DNA from: Paracidobacterium acidisoli
GTDB lineage: Bacteria; Acidobacteriota; Terriglobia; Terriglobales; Acidobacteriaceae
Direction: 5' to 3'
Length of the DNA: 64,000 nt
NCBI RefSeq assembly: GCF_003428625.2
Contig: NZ_QVQT02000005.1
Location: 434,001-498,000, forward strand
Part shown: in pieces, positions 57,138 to 64,000 of the stretch
Numbering within the stretch: position 1 is the first letter of the stretch
How the letters are laid out: each line of letters opens with the position of its first letter
Translations under genes and position numbers: made by a program
The notes under the pieces: generated by a model
What the model was told of the DNA's origin: nothing
Databases searched by the model: none
The model's input: the letters and a program-made list of their open reading frames with translations, nothing else

Positions 57138-57264
57138 GGCTTTTCTCCGGAAGGCAGTCCGAAAAGAAAGTGTAACCCGTCCAGCCTTGTTTTTGGATGC
57201 GCCGAATTGAGACAGGGGAGTGGCCGAAAAGGGCAGGCTTTAGGTGCACTAAGCTATTTTCTGC

Positions 57265-58179
57265 TTATCCATGGAGAATACGCGCAGGGCTATGATCGGA
57301 GCTCTGCACCTTGATGCGCTTCGCCAGGCCAAGAAGGCCGAGGATTCGGATGCCCCAGTAGTTGAAATCAAGCTCATACCAGGCCATCCCATGAGCAGCG
57401 GAGACAGGATGAGCATGATGGTTATTGTGCCAGCCCTCGCCGCCGGTGAGCAGGGCAATCCAGAGATTATTGCGCGAATCGTCACGGGTATCGAAGCGGC
57501 GCGAGCCCCACATATGTGTCGCCGAATTCACCAGCCAGGTAGCATGCAGACCGAGGGTGACGCGCAGAAATATACCCCAGAGAAGCCAGGGCCATCCGCC
57601 GATAAGAAAAAGTGCGAAGCCAAGGAGGGAAACAGGTATCCAGTGCCAGCGGCTAAGCCAGATGTAGAAAGGGTCCCGGGCAAGATCAGGTACATAGCGA
57701 GTGAGCAGGCCATTCCGGTTGCGGAGAGAGCCATGGAGTATCCAGCCCATGTGTGACCACCATTTTCCATCTCGGGGCGAATGCGGATCGCCGGGTCTGT
57801 CGGTGAGCTGATGGTGCAGGCGATGCACGGCGACCCAGTAAATGGGCCCGCCCTGCAGGGCGAGGGTGGCGCAGACGGCCATCGTATATTCCAGCCATTT
57901 AGGCGTGGTATAGCCACGATGTGTGAGCAGTCGGTGATAAGTCATGCCGATGCCCACATTTTGTGCGAGAACCCACAGTACAACAAAGACAGCCAGCGCC
58001 GACCAGCGAAAGAAGAAAAGAGCCGCGACTGCTCCAATATGAAAAATGATCAGCGTAACAGCAAAGATGAGGTTGAGCCGGGCGGAGCGAGTCTGGGTTA
58101 CTGCCTGGGAATCGGCCTCAGCCTGAGACTCGATCCGGATCTGAACGACGGCTGTAGCATTTTCAGCGGCTGCAGACAT
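57265..58179 (-). CDS. Delta-9-type fatty acyl desaturase
   Basis: A 304-residue membrane di-iron desaturase. The three histidine boxes are intact: HRLLTHRGY, HRLHHQLTD and GEGWHNNHHAHP. Membrane helices lie at ~33-80 and ~180-215. It introduces a double bond into acyl-CoA or lipid acyl chains. The ATG at 58179 has GGTGGAG upstream; an earlier ATG at 58221 is possible. Follows the YacL-like gene on the same strand. Confidence 0.93.
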   Translation of the reverse strand: MSAAAENATAVVQIRIESQAEADSQAVTQTRSARLNLIFAVTLIIFHIGAVAALFFFRWSALAVFVVLWVLAQNVGIGMTYHRLLTHRGYTTPKWLEYTMAVCATLALQGGPIYWVAVHRLHHQLTDRPGDPHSPRDGKWWSHMGWILHGSLRNRNGLLTRYVPDLARDPFYIWLSRWHWIPVSLLGFALFLIGGWPWLLWGIFLRVTLGLHATWLVNSATHMWGSRRFDTRDDSRNNLWIALLTGGEGWHNNHHAHPVSAAHGMAWYELDFNYWGIRILGLLGLAKRIKVQSSDHSPARILHG

Positions 58180-58266
58180 GAATGGAACACTCCACCTATG
58201 ATCTGACTGAGCGTAAATCATTCATCTGACAGTAGATGTAAGAATTCAGTAATACCTGATACCAGA

Positions 58267-59295
58267 TCAGGAATTCGACATCTCAACCGTGCGAATCGGT
58301 TCTGGGCGAGCCACTTCTTCTATACGCCCGAAGATCATTTTCCCGGAAGCGGTCTGCAGAACCGAGGTGACGACGATGTCAATCGTTCGGCCGATCATAC
58401 GGCGGGCATGATCGACAACCACCATGGTTCCATCATCGAGATAACCAACGCCCTGGTTATATTCTTTACCTTCCTTGAGAACCAGAATATTCATTTTCTC
58501 ACCAGGAAGCACCACAGGCTTCAGCGCATTGGCAAGGTCGTTGATATTAAGCACTGAAACCTGGTGCAGATGCGCCACCTTGTTGAGGTTGAAATCGTTG
58601 GTGATAATGCGCGCCTCGAGATTTTTGGCCAGTTCGATGAGCTTGAGATCGACTTCGCGGATCTTTGGGTAGTCATCTTCAACAATCTGGATAGTGATAA
58701 GAGTGTTAGCCTGCATACGCTGCAGAACGTCGAGCCCTCGACGCCCGCGCTGGCGCCGCGAGGAATCAGAGGAGTCAGCAACCATCTGCAGTTCGCGAAG
58801 GACAAATTCAGGAACGACGAGAACGCCCTCGAGAAAGCCTGTCTCGGCCATATCGGCGATGCGGCCGTCAATGATGGAACTGGTATCAAGAAGCTTCACG
58901 CTGCGCCTGGCAATACGCTCGTTGCCGAAGAGATCGCCGAGGGCGGCAAGGTTAAGCAGATCGCCTTTGCTGGCTCCAACGACGAGTCCTGTATAGGTCA
59001 TGAGCAGCAGAACGGAGATTTCGAGCAGGCTTTGAGCATGGCCGCGCGGAAGGCTGTTGTGCAGCACCAGGGAAAAAAAGAAGGCACCGATAATACCGAG
59101 CAGACTACCGGTAATAGCTCCAATGAGCCGTTTGAGGCTAAGTGCCCGGACACGCAGCTCAAAAAAAATCACCAGAGCCGCTGTAGCTCCTCCGGAAAGC
59201 GCGGAAACCCAGCCATTCAATCCAAATGGCTGAAGAAAGTAACCGGCGGCAGCAAAGACAAAGATGAAAACAATACGCAGAAGAACCAAGTCCAT
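58267..59295 (-). CDS. YacL-like membrane PIN/TRAM-domain protein
   Basis: A 342-residue protein. Four membrane helices in the first ~115 residues are followed by a PIN domain ([20 protein letters not shown] with the first acidic residues; [36 protein letters not shown]) and a C-terminal TRAM domain ([20 protein letters not shown]). This is the YacL family: membrane-tethered putative RNases of unknown target. Length is normal. Confidence 0.93.
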   Translation of the reverse strand: MDLVLLRIVFIFVFAAAGYFLQPFGLNGWVSALSGGATAALVIFFELRVRALSLKRLIGAITGSLLGIIGAFFFSLVLHNSLPRGHAQSLLEISVLLLMTYTGLVVGASKGDLLNLAALGDLFGNERIARRSVKLLDTSSIIDGRIADMAETGFLEGVLVVPEFVLRELQMVADSSDSSRRQRGRRGLDVLQRMQANTLITIQIVEDDYPKIREVDLKLIELAKNLEARIITNDFNLNKVAHLHQVSVLNINDLANALKPVVLPGEKMNILVLKEGKEYNQGVGYLDDGTMVVVDHARRMIGRTIDIVVTSVLQTASGKMIFGRIEEVARPEPIRTVEMSNS

Positions 59296-59459
59296 CCGAA
59301 CAGAGCCCCCTCAACGACATCGGCGTTCGGCCACTGGGGAGTATACGCACGGAAGGGTGAAAGCGGCAAAGGGCTTCAAAGGCGCAGCGTGAAATAAGCG
59401 CAAGGGAAGTATCAGGGATCAGTACCGATACTCCCCTGTAAAGGAAAGTTGGTGAAGCG

Positions 59460-59948
59460 TCAGTGCTTCATTTTTAGCTGGGTGGCGTCAAAAGTGGTGA
59501 CCTGAGCGGCCATCAGTCCATCTTTGGTCTCATAAGCGTCGGCGCCGCGGTAGGGCTCGGCAAGAAATGGAGCATCGGCTCGCCACTGCACGTTAATGAC
59601 ATTGCCGACAACAAATATGTGCTCAGGAGTGATCTTCAGGCCGCACGTACCACCCTCAGAGGGTGGTTTAACGACCTTGGCGAACATTTCACCCAGAGCT
59701 TTGCGGCCACGCACGGTCACCCCCTGAGGAGCAAAAAATTCTACATTCTCGGGAAATTGCTGCATAAGCCGCTTCCAGTCACAGGAGCTGAATGCCGCGA
59801 GATGCTCCTGGACAACTTTTTGCGGGGTAGCCTGACGAACCATCGGAGGCAGGGGAAGTGTCTGAGCAAGCACCGTAGGCAGGCAGATTGCGGCTGCGGC
59901 GAAGAAGCACAAAGAGGAGCGGAGATCGAGGAGTTTCATCGGGAACAT
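59460..59948 (-). CDS. Exported NTF2/SnoaL-like protein
   Basis: A ~162-residue protein. A signal peptide (LLDLRSSLCFFAAAAICLPT, ends LAQ) precedes an NTF2-like fold: VVQEHLAAFSSCDWKRLMQQ, PENVEFFAPQGVTVRGRKAL and VINVQWRADAPF. Such domains are small-molecule binders or cyclases. It is probably periplasmic. The ATG three codons inside (59939) is an equally plausible start. Stand-alone gene. Confidence 0.78.
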   Translation of the reverse strand: MFPMKLLDLRSSLCFFAAAAICLPTVLAQTLPLPPMVRQATPQKVVQEHLAAFSSCDWKRLMQQFPENVEFFAPQGVTVRGRKALGEMFAKVVKPPSEGGTCGLKITPEHIFVVGNVINVQWRADAPFLAEPYRGADAYETKDGLMAAQVTTFDATQLKMKH

Positions 59949-60040
59949 TATGACATTAAGCTGTAAGGCAAAGCCTTTAGCAACCCCCTCAACTACCCGC
60001 TACAGGCAGTTGAGGGGTGTCCCGATGAAGATTGTAGAAA

Positions 60041-61222
60041 TTAGTATTTGGGAACTGTGGGATCTACATCTGTGGACCAGGCAGTGATACCGCCCGCGAG
60101 ATTGTGCAGCTTTTTGAAGCCAGTCTTCGCCAGGAATTCCGCAGCGCGCTGGCTGCGGCCTCCGGACTTGCAGTGGATGACGATTTCGCGACTGCTGTCG
60201 AGTTCACCGAGGCGGTTTGGAAGGTCGCCAAGCGGGATAAGATGGCCCCCGATTTGTGCGATCTGATACTCGTGCGGCTCGCGAACATCGAGGATAAAAA
60301 GATCCTCGCCGGCATTGAGACGCTGGTTCAGCTCTTTGGCGCTCATCTGTGGGATACCGTTCTGCACGGCAGTAGCTTCCTTCGGCTCGGGCGTAATCCC
60401 GCAGAACTGCTGATAATCAATCAGCTTCGTCACGGTCGGGTTCTTGCCGCATACCGGGCAATCGGGATTTTTGCGGAGCTTCAGTTCGCGGAACTTCATG
60501 TCGAGCGCGTTGACCAGCAGCAAGCGACCCGCGAGAGGCTCGCCTTTACCGAGGATGAGCTTAATGACTTCAGTCGCCTGAATGACGCCGACGAGTCCTG
60601 GAAGAATTCCCAGAACTCCGCCCTCTGCGCAGGAGGGGACCAGGCCCGGCGGCGGGGGTTCGGGGTAGAGGCAGCGATAGCAGGGACCTTCCTCTGTGGC
60701 AAAGACGCTGGCTTGCCCTTCAAAGCGGAAGATAGAGCCATAAGCGTTCGGCTTGCCGGTCAGCACGCAGGCATCATTCACCAGGTAGCGCGTTGGAAAA
60801 TTGTCGGTTCCGTCGGCGACGATGTCGTACTGAGAGATGATTTCGAGCGCGTTGGCGCTGGTGAGCATCGTCTCGTGTTTCACAATCTTCATGTGCGGAT
60901 TGAGCGCCTCAAGCTTCTCCGCTGCCGAATCGATCTTGGGACGGCCGACATCCTTCGTGCTGTGAATGATCTGACGCTGCAGGTTGCTCTCGTCGACAAC
61001 ATCAAAATCAACCAGGCCAAGCGTGCCGATGCCGGCTGCGGCCAGGTAGAACGCGAGTGGTGCGCCAAGTCCTCCCGTGCCCACGCAGAGGACTTTGGCC
61101 GCCTTGATCTTCTGCTGGCCCTCCATGCCGACCTCAGGCAAAATAAGATGCCGCGAATAGCGAGCAATTTCGTCGTTGCTTAAGCTGGGGAGGCTTGCGG
61201 GTTCTTCCAGTGTCGTGGCCAT
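60041..61222 (-). CDS. moeZ: MoeZ-like E1 adenylyltransferase-sulfurtransferase (MoeB + rhodanese)
   Basis: A 393-residue enzyme that adenylates and thiocarboxylates the C-terminus of ubiquitin-like sulfur carriers. The ThiF/MoeB domain has CVGTGGLGAPLAFYLAAAG, VDFDVVDESNLQRQ and DGTDNFPTRYLVND. The zinc site uses CPVCGK with an earlier CYRC. The C-terminal rhodanese domain carries the active Cys in IVIHCKSGGRSQRAAEF. It lies downstream of cysM, the JAMM protease and the carrier on the same strand, consistent with a cysteine-making thiocarboxylate pathway rather than Moco only. Confidence 0.93.
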   Translation of the reverse strand: MATTLEEPASLPSLSNDEIARYSRHLILPEVGMEGQQKIKAAKVLCVGTGGLGAPLAFYLAAAGIGTLGLVDFDVVDESNLQRQIIHSTKDVGRPKIDSAAEKLEALNPHMKIVKHETMLTSANALEIISQYDIVADGTDNFPTRYLVNDACVLTGKPNAYGSIFRFEGQASVFATEEGPCYRCLYPEPPPPGLVPSCAEGGVLGILPGLVGVIQATEVIKLILGKGEPLAGRLLLVNALDMKFRELKLRKNPDCPVCGKNPTVTKLIDYQQFCGITPEPKEATAVQNGIPQMSAKELNQRLNAGEDLFILDVREPHEYQIAQIGGHLIPLGDLPNRLGELDSSREIVIHCKSGGRSQRAAEFLAKTGFKKLHNLAGGITAWSTDVDPTVPKY

Positions 61223-61406
61223 GATTCTCTCTGATGAATGCGGCAATGAAGCGCGTTATTGCTGGTTTTGTTAACCAGGCTGAGGCATATTGCTTTTGCC
61301 CGGACTCTTGAATGGCGAAATCGTATCAGCCGTTTCAGGCTACTCTTCGGAACATGTGAAATGCATTTGTGAAAAATACAGATTCTTTAATCTTGCTCCC
61401 GATGGC

Positions 61407-61700
61407 TCAACTGTAAAAAAGGCACCCTCCTGCAATGGAAGGGATAATGGAAAGCGCATCGGAGTCACCGATTTTAGTCGCATCCTTTTCCGGCAGATAG
61501 CGAATATCTTCATCGTTCAGATAAACATTGACAAAGGAGCGCAGCTTGCCTTCTTCGGAATAAAGATGCTTCTTCAGTTCGGGATGCTCGGAGACGAGTG
61601 CATCGAGCGCCTCACCAACAGTAGATGCATGAACGTTGACAGTGTTCTGCTTGCCGGAATAAACGCGGAGTGGAGTCGGAATGTGAATCTGCACAGACAT
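61407..61700 (-). CDS. cysO: CysO/MoaD-like sulfur carrier protein with a post-GG tail
   Basis: A 97-residue ubiquitin-fold carrier. SVQIHIPTPLRVYSG begins it; ALSIIPSIAGG ends the fold at residues 82-92. Unlike a mature carrier it does not stop at GG but continues CLFYS to a clear TGA. Thiocarboxylation needs a free C-terminal Gly, so the five residues must be removed, and a JAMM protease is encoded just upstream. Tailed carriers with partner proteases are known (for example QbsE/QbsD). The mature form would be donor of sulfur to CysM. Confidence 0.88.
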   Translation of the reverse strand: MSVQIHIPTPLRVYSGKQNTVNVHASTVGEALDALVSEHPELKKHLYSEEGKLRSFVNVYLNDEDIRYLPEKDATKIGDSDALSIIPSIAGGCLFYS

Positions 61701-61776
61701 GACAGGTCCTCTTCAGATGCTGAAAACGAGTTGAAGTTTCAGGCATACGCCTGACGTTCGGCACGGAAGCGCACCG

Positions 61777-62229
61777 TCAACATCGTTCAGCTGCAAACCG
61801 AGAGACCGTGATTTCTTCGTCCTGAAAGGATTTGTCTTCTTCGGTACTACCCGCAAGGAAGAAAGAGTTTGTTTTCTGGGCCACGCCTTTTTCGACTGCT
61901 GTAATGACATAGGAGCAGCTGAGCCAGTGGGCTTCGGCAAAATCGGTCTTTGACCATTGCGCCGGATGGTCCGGATGAGAATGGTAGAAACCTACTATAT
62001 CCAGTCCGCGCTCGCGGCCCATGCGCTGAATCCGTACCAGCTCCTGAGGAGCAATTTGATAACGGTTATGGGCTGAGTCAGTGCGTGTATTCCCGGCACG
62101 AATGGCGGCCTCAACTTCCTGGAGAGAGTCTGTTGAACGGCCGAGCAGGACGCCGCAACACTCATGAGGATAGGTCTCCTCTCCGTGTTGCCGAATAGCG
62201 TCATATAACTGCTGGCTCAGTTTCAACAT
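61777..62229 (-). CDS. mec: JAMM/JAB1 metalloprotease (Mec-like)
   Basis: A 150-residue JAMM-domain zinc protease. E23 (PHECCGVLLG), H83 and H85, S93 and D96 (GFYHSHPDHPAQWSKTD) give the complete E...HxH...SxxD set. Mec in mycobacteria releases cysteine from the CysO-cysteine adduct; relatives trim carrier tails. Placed between cysM and the carrier gene, 65 bp after cysM. Either or both activities are possible here. Confidence 0.92.
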   Translation of the reverse strand: MLKLSQQLYDAIRQHGEETYPHECCGVLLGRSTDSLQEVEAAIRAGNTRTDSAHNRYQIAPQELVRIQRMGRERGLDIVGFYHSHPDHPAQWSKTDFAEAHWLSCSYVITAVEKGVAQKTNSFFLAGSTEEDKSFQDEEITVSRFAAERC

Positions 62230-62294
62230 CCGTCACTCCTTCCGCTTAATTTTTTTCTGCTCGATTCAGAGTTCTTTTGCCGCTTCGTCCAGCG

Positions 62295-63239
62295 TTAGTC
62301 TTCCCAGAATCTTTCGCTCAGATACTTATCCGCTGCATCGCATAAAATTGTAACAATCACCGCTTCCTCTCCTCTGGCAGCCAGCTCCTCGGCGATGCGC
62401 AGGCAAGCCGCCACGGCTCCGGCAGCAGAGATGCCGACAAGCAGGCCCTCGGTACGCGCAAGGCGCTTTGCCATCGAATAAGCCGCTTCGGTTTCCATTT
62501 CAAGATTGCGGTCGGCAAGCGCCGGATCGTAAATCGGTGGCACAATAGCCGTCGCCATATGCTTCAATCCCTCAAGGCCATTAAACGGTGAATCCGGCTG
62601 CATGGAAATGCATTGAATGGCCGGATTAAGCTCTTTCAGTCGTCGAGTCGTGCCCACGAAAGTGCCACTGGTGCCGAGGCCGGCAATGAAATGAGTCACT
62701 CGACCGGCGGTCTGCTGCCATATTTCATTTGCGGTGGTGCGATAGTGCGCCTGCCAGTTAGCCTGGTTGCCGTACTGGTCAGCATAAAAGTACTTTTCAG
62801 CCTCGGTGCGGGCCAGTTCGCGAGCCTTGCGGATAGCTCCGTCAGAGCCATCCGCGGGATCGGTCCAGATGACATGGGCACCATAGGCTGACGTGATTTT
62901 TTTCCGTTCGGGTGAAACATTGGCCGGCATGCAGAGTGTGACCGGAAAGCCCATTGCTGCACCCAGCATGGAATAAGCAATACCCGTATTTCCGCTGGTA
63001 GCATCAAGCAGGTGTTTGCCCGGCGTAAGCAGACCGCGCTGCTGCGCGTCTAGAACAATGGCAGAGGCGGCGCGGTCTTTCACGGAACCACCGGGATTTA
63101 CCCACTCTGCTTTGCCAAGAATCTGAATACCTGGAAGATGAGAAACGACGCGATCAAGACGTACCAGCGGCGTATTGCCGATGCGATCGAGCATCGAGAG
63201 GCCTAAAAGGCCCGCAGAAGATTGAGTAAGAGTCGCCAT
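62295..63239 (-). CDS. cysM: CysM-type PLP cysteine synthase (CysO-dependent)
   Basis: A 314-residue PLP enzyme. The Schiff-base Lys is K54 in NPGGSVKDRAASA; TSGNTGIAYSML is the substrate loop and GLGTSGTFVGTTRRL the phosphate loop. It is the first gene of the carrier/protease/MoeZ set, matching the mycobacterial mec-cysO-cysM system in which O-phosphoserine reacts with CysO thiocarboxylate. It ends ERFWED. Substrate preference (O-phosphoserine or O-acetylserine) cannot be decided by eye. Confidence 0.9.
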   Translation of the reverse strand: MATLTQSSAGLLGLSMLDRIGNTPLVRLDRVVSHLPGIQILGKAEWVNPGGSVKDRAASAIVLDAQQRGLLTPGKHLLDATSGNTGIAYSMLGAAMGFPVTLCMPANVSPERKKITSAYGAHVIWTDPADGSDGAIRKARELARTEAEKYFYADQYGNQANWQAHYRTTANEIWQQTAGRVTHFIAGLGTSGTFVGTTRRLKELNPAIQCISMQPDSPFNGLEGLKHMATAIVPPIYDPALADRNLEMETEAAYSMAKRLARTEGLLVGISAAGAVAACLRIAEELAARGEEAVIVTILCDAADKYLSERFWED

Positions 63240-63362
63240 TGGTCTGTTTACCGCAAAATTGCAGCCTGAGCCCTGTTATGCGAGAGTAAAAACATCGGTG
63301 ACAGCGCCTGGGCCGTTGTTCCCAGTGTAGCGTTTCGCCGGAGAAAGTCACAAATCATTGCC

Positions 63363-63815
63363 ATGCCAAAAAAAATAAGACAGCGTACGTTCGATGAGGT
63401 GTTGAGCGGGCTTCGCAGCCTTCAGTTTGATGTCCGTGAAGTGCCGGGCGTCGCAAATCAGGTGCAGGTGTCGAAGCATGGCTGCGCCGCCGTGCTCGGT
63501 CGACCGCAGAACGGTCCGGGTGCAGTGCTGATTACACGGCCGGGCGTGGCCATCGGTGGTGAGATTGCTCATCTGCTGGACCGCGGCTTCCAGAAATTCT
63601 TTAAGACCAGCCGTGTGGAATTGCCGGCGACTGCAGATCACCTTAGGGCGCTGCACCGTTTTTCGGAGGAACTGCGGGAAGCAGAGGGGCTGGATAGTCT
63701 GTACAATGAGTCGCTCGGTACGGTAAGCGATGAATATATGTACGACCGTGTGAAAGGCCGGGATCTGCCATTGGCTAAACGGCCTCTGAAGGCGTGGGAG
63801 CTGATCCAGGGGTAG
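63363..63815 (+). CDS. Conserved protein of unknown function
   Basis: A 150-residue soluble protein (MPKKIRQRTFDEVLSGLRSL). The first ~75 residues look alpha/beta (QVQVSKHGCAAVLGRPQNG); the rest is mostly helical with a conserved-looking YMYDRVKGRDLPLAKRPLKA near the end. No signal peptide or membrane segment. Divergent from cysM across ~120 bp. No family recognised. Confidence 0.74.
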   Translation: MPKKIRQRTFDEVLSGLRSLQFDVREVPGVANQVQVSKHGCAAVLGRPQNGPGAVLITRPGVAIGGEIAHLLDRGFQKFFKTSRVELPATADHLRALHRFSEELREAEGLDSLYNESLGTVSDEYMYDRVKGRDLPLAKRPLKAWELIQG

Positions 63816-63862
63816 TGAACGCTGTGCGGGCTTTTCGCGTCTAACGTCCAGCGGAGGAGTGA

Positions 63863-64000
63863 ATGCGGTTTCATCGCTTGTGTGCCGTTACAGCAATGCT
63901 CGTGCTGGCTGGTATGGCGGCCTGTTCTGCATTAGTGGCGCAGACGGAAGACGCCATTCCAATGCCTTCTGATCGTGCACAGGACTCTTACCAGATTTAC
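63863..64000 (+). CDS. Exported protein, 5' part only (runs off the window)
   Basis: Starts ATG 63863 after GGAGGAG. It encodes MRFHRLCAVTAMLVLAGMAA followed by CSALVAQTEDAIP, a signal peptide with a possible lipobox (GMAAC) or a cleavage site after VAQ. The remainder lies outside the window, so its function cannot be judged. Confidence 0.72.
   Translation, partial: MRFHRLCAVTAMLVLAGMAACSALVAQTEDAIPMPSDRAQDSYQIY

Overview
The window looks like a chromosomal segment from an acidobacterium (class Terriglobia, probably Acidobacteriaceae). Pointers are an Oar-like TonB-dependent receptor with an N-terminal carboxypeptidase-regulatory domain, exported proteins with the same kind of domain plus TPRs, the ispE / tRNA-Gln / prs / rplY / pth / rpsF / rpsR / rplI run, a CTC-type L25, and dispersed intergenic repeats. 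No phage, transposase, CRISPR array or plasmid core gene was seen. The first ~25 kb are clearly GC-rich with C-ending codons. About 34.8-47 kb is more AT-rich and carries the more accessory-looking genes.

Layout. 1-5 kb: 3' end of PEP carboxylase, a proline-rich ribbon-helix-helix protein and two divergent MFS transporters. 5-8.9 kb: moeA-moaC (molybdenum cofactor), an exported TPR protein and queC. 8.9-9.7 kb: a VapBC-type toxin-antitoxin pair with a perfect palindrome over the antitoxin promoter and start region. 9.9-15.6 kb: trmFO with an SSAT-like acetyltransferase, three membrane proteins and an OsmC-family protein. 15.8-20.2 kb: a small zinc-ribbon protein, an orphan RHH protein, an M28 peptidase, mutY and an adenosine deaminase. 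20.2-21.1 kb: a repeat-rich gap. 21.9-26.6 kb: acnA, yggX and an HpnI-like glycosyltransferase. 26.7-29.2 kb: two MacB/FtsX-type permeases without an ATPase.

29.4-34.8 kb is the conserved housekeeping run ispE, tRNA-Gln(UUG), prs, rplY, pth, rpsF, rpsR, rplI, closed by a strong terminator. 35.2-38.0 kb encodes a redoxin-like protein coupled to a cytochrome c / PHM-like copper monooxygenase / TPR protein. 38.3-40.1 kb holds two tandem Tat-exported WG-repeat proteins. 40.2-45.6 kb has a TonB-dependent receptor divergent from a two-component system. The tmRNA gene (ssrA, minus strand) lies at 45.9-46.2 kb beside a PCYCGC-motif protein.

47-56 kb carries a large exported protein of unknown function, a TIGR00027-type methyltransferase, an unknown protein, and a translationally coupled trio: small membrane protein, kinase-like/methyltransferase fusion, and membrane-anchored sulfatase-fold enzyme. 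55.6-60 kb has a GH39 glycosidase, a fatty-acid desaturase, a YacL-like PIN/TRAM protein and an NTF2-like protein. 60-63.2 kb encodes a complete protein-thiocarboxylate cysteine pathway (cysM, JAMM protease, CysO-like carrier, MoeZ-like activator). The carrier ends in GG followed by five extra residues, which implies that the JAMM protease matures it.

The best candidates for something undescribed are the 52.4-55.6 kb trio, the PHM-like cytochrome with its redoxin partner, the tailed CysO with its protease, and a small repeat element that sits in frame inside moeA.
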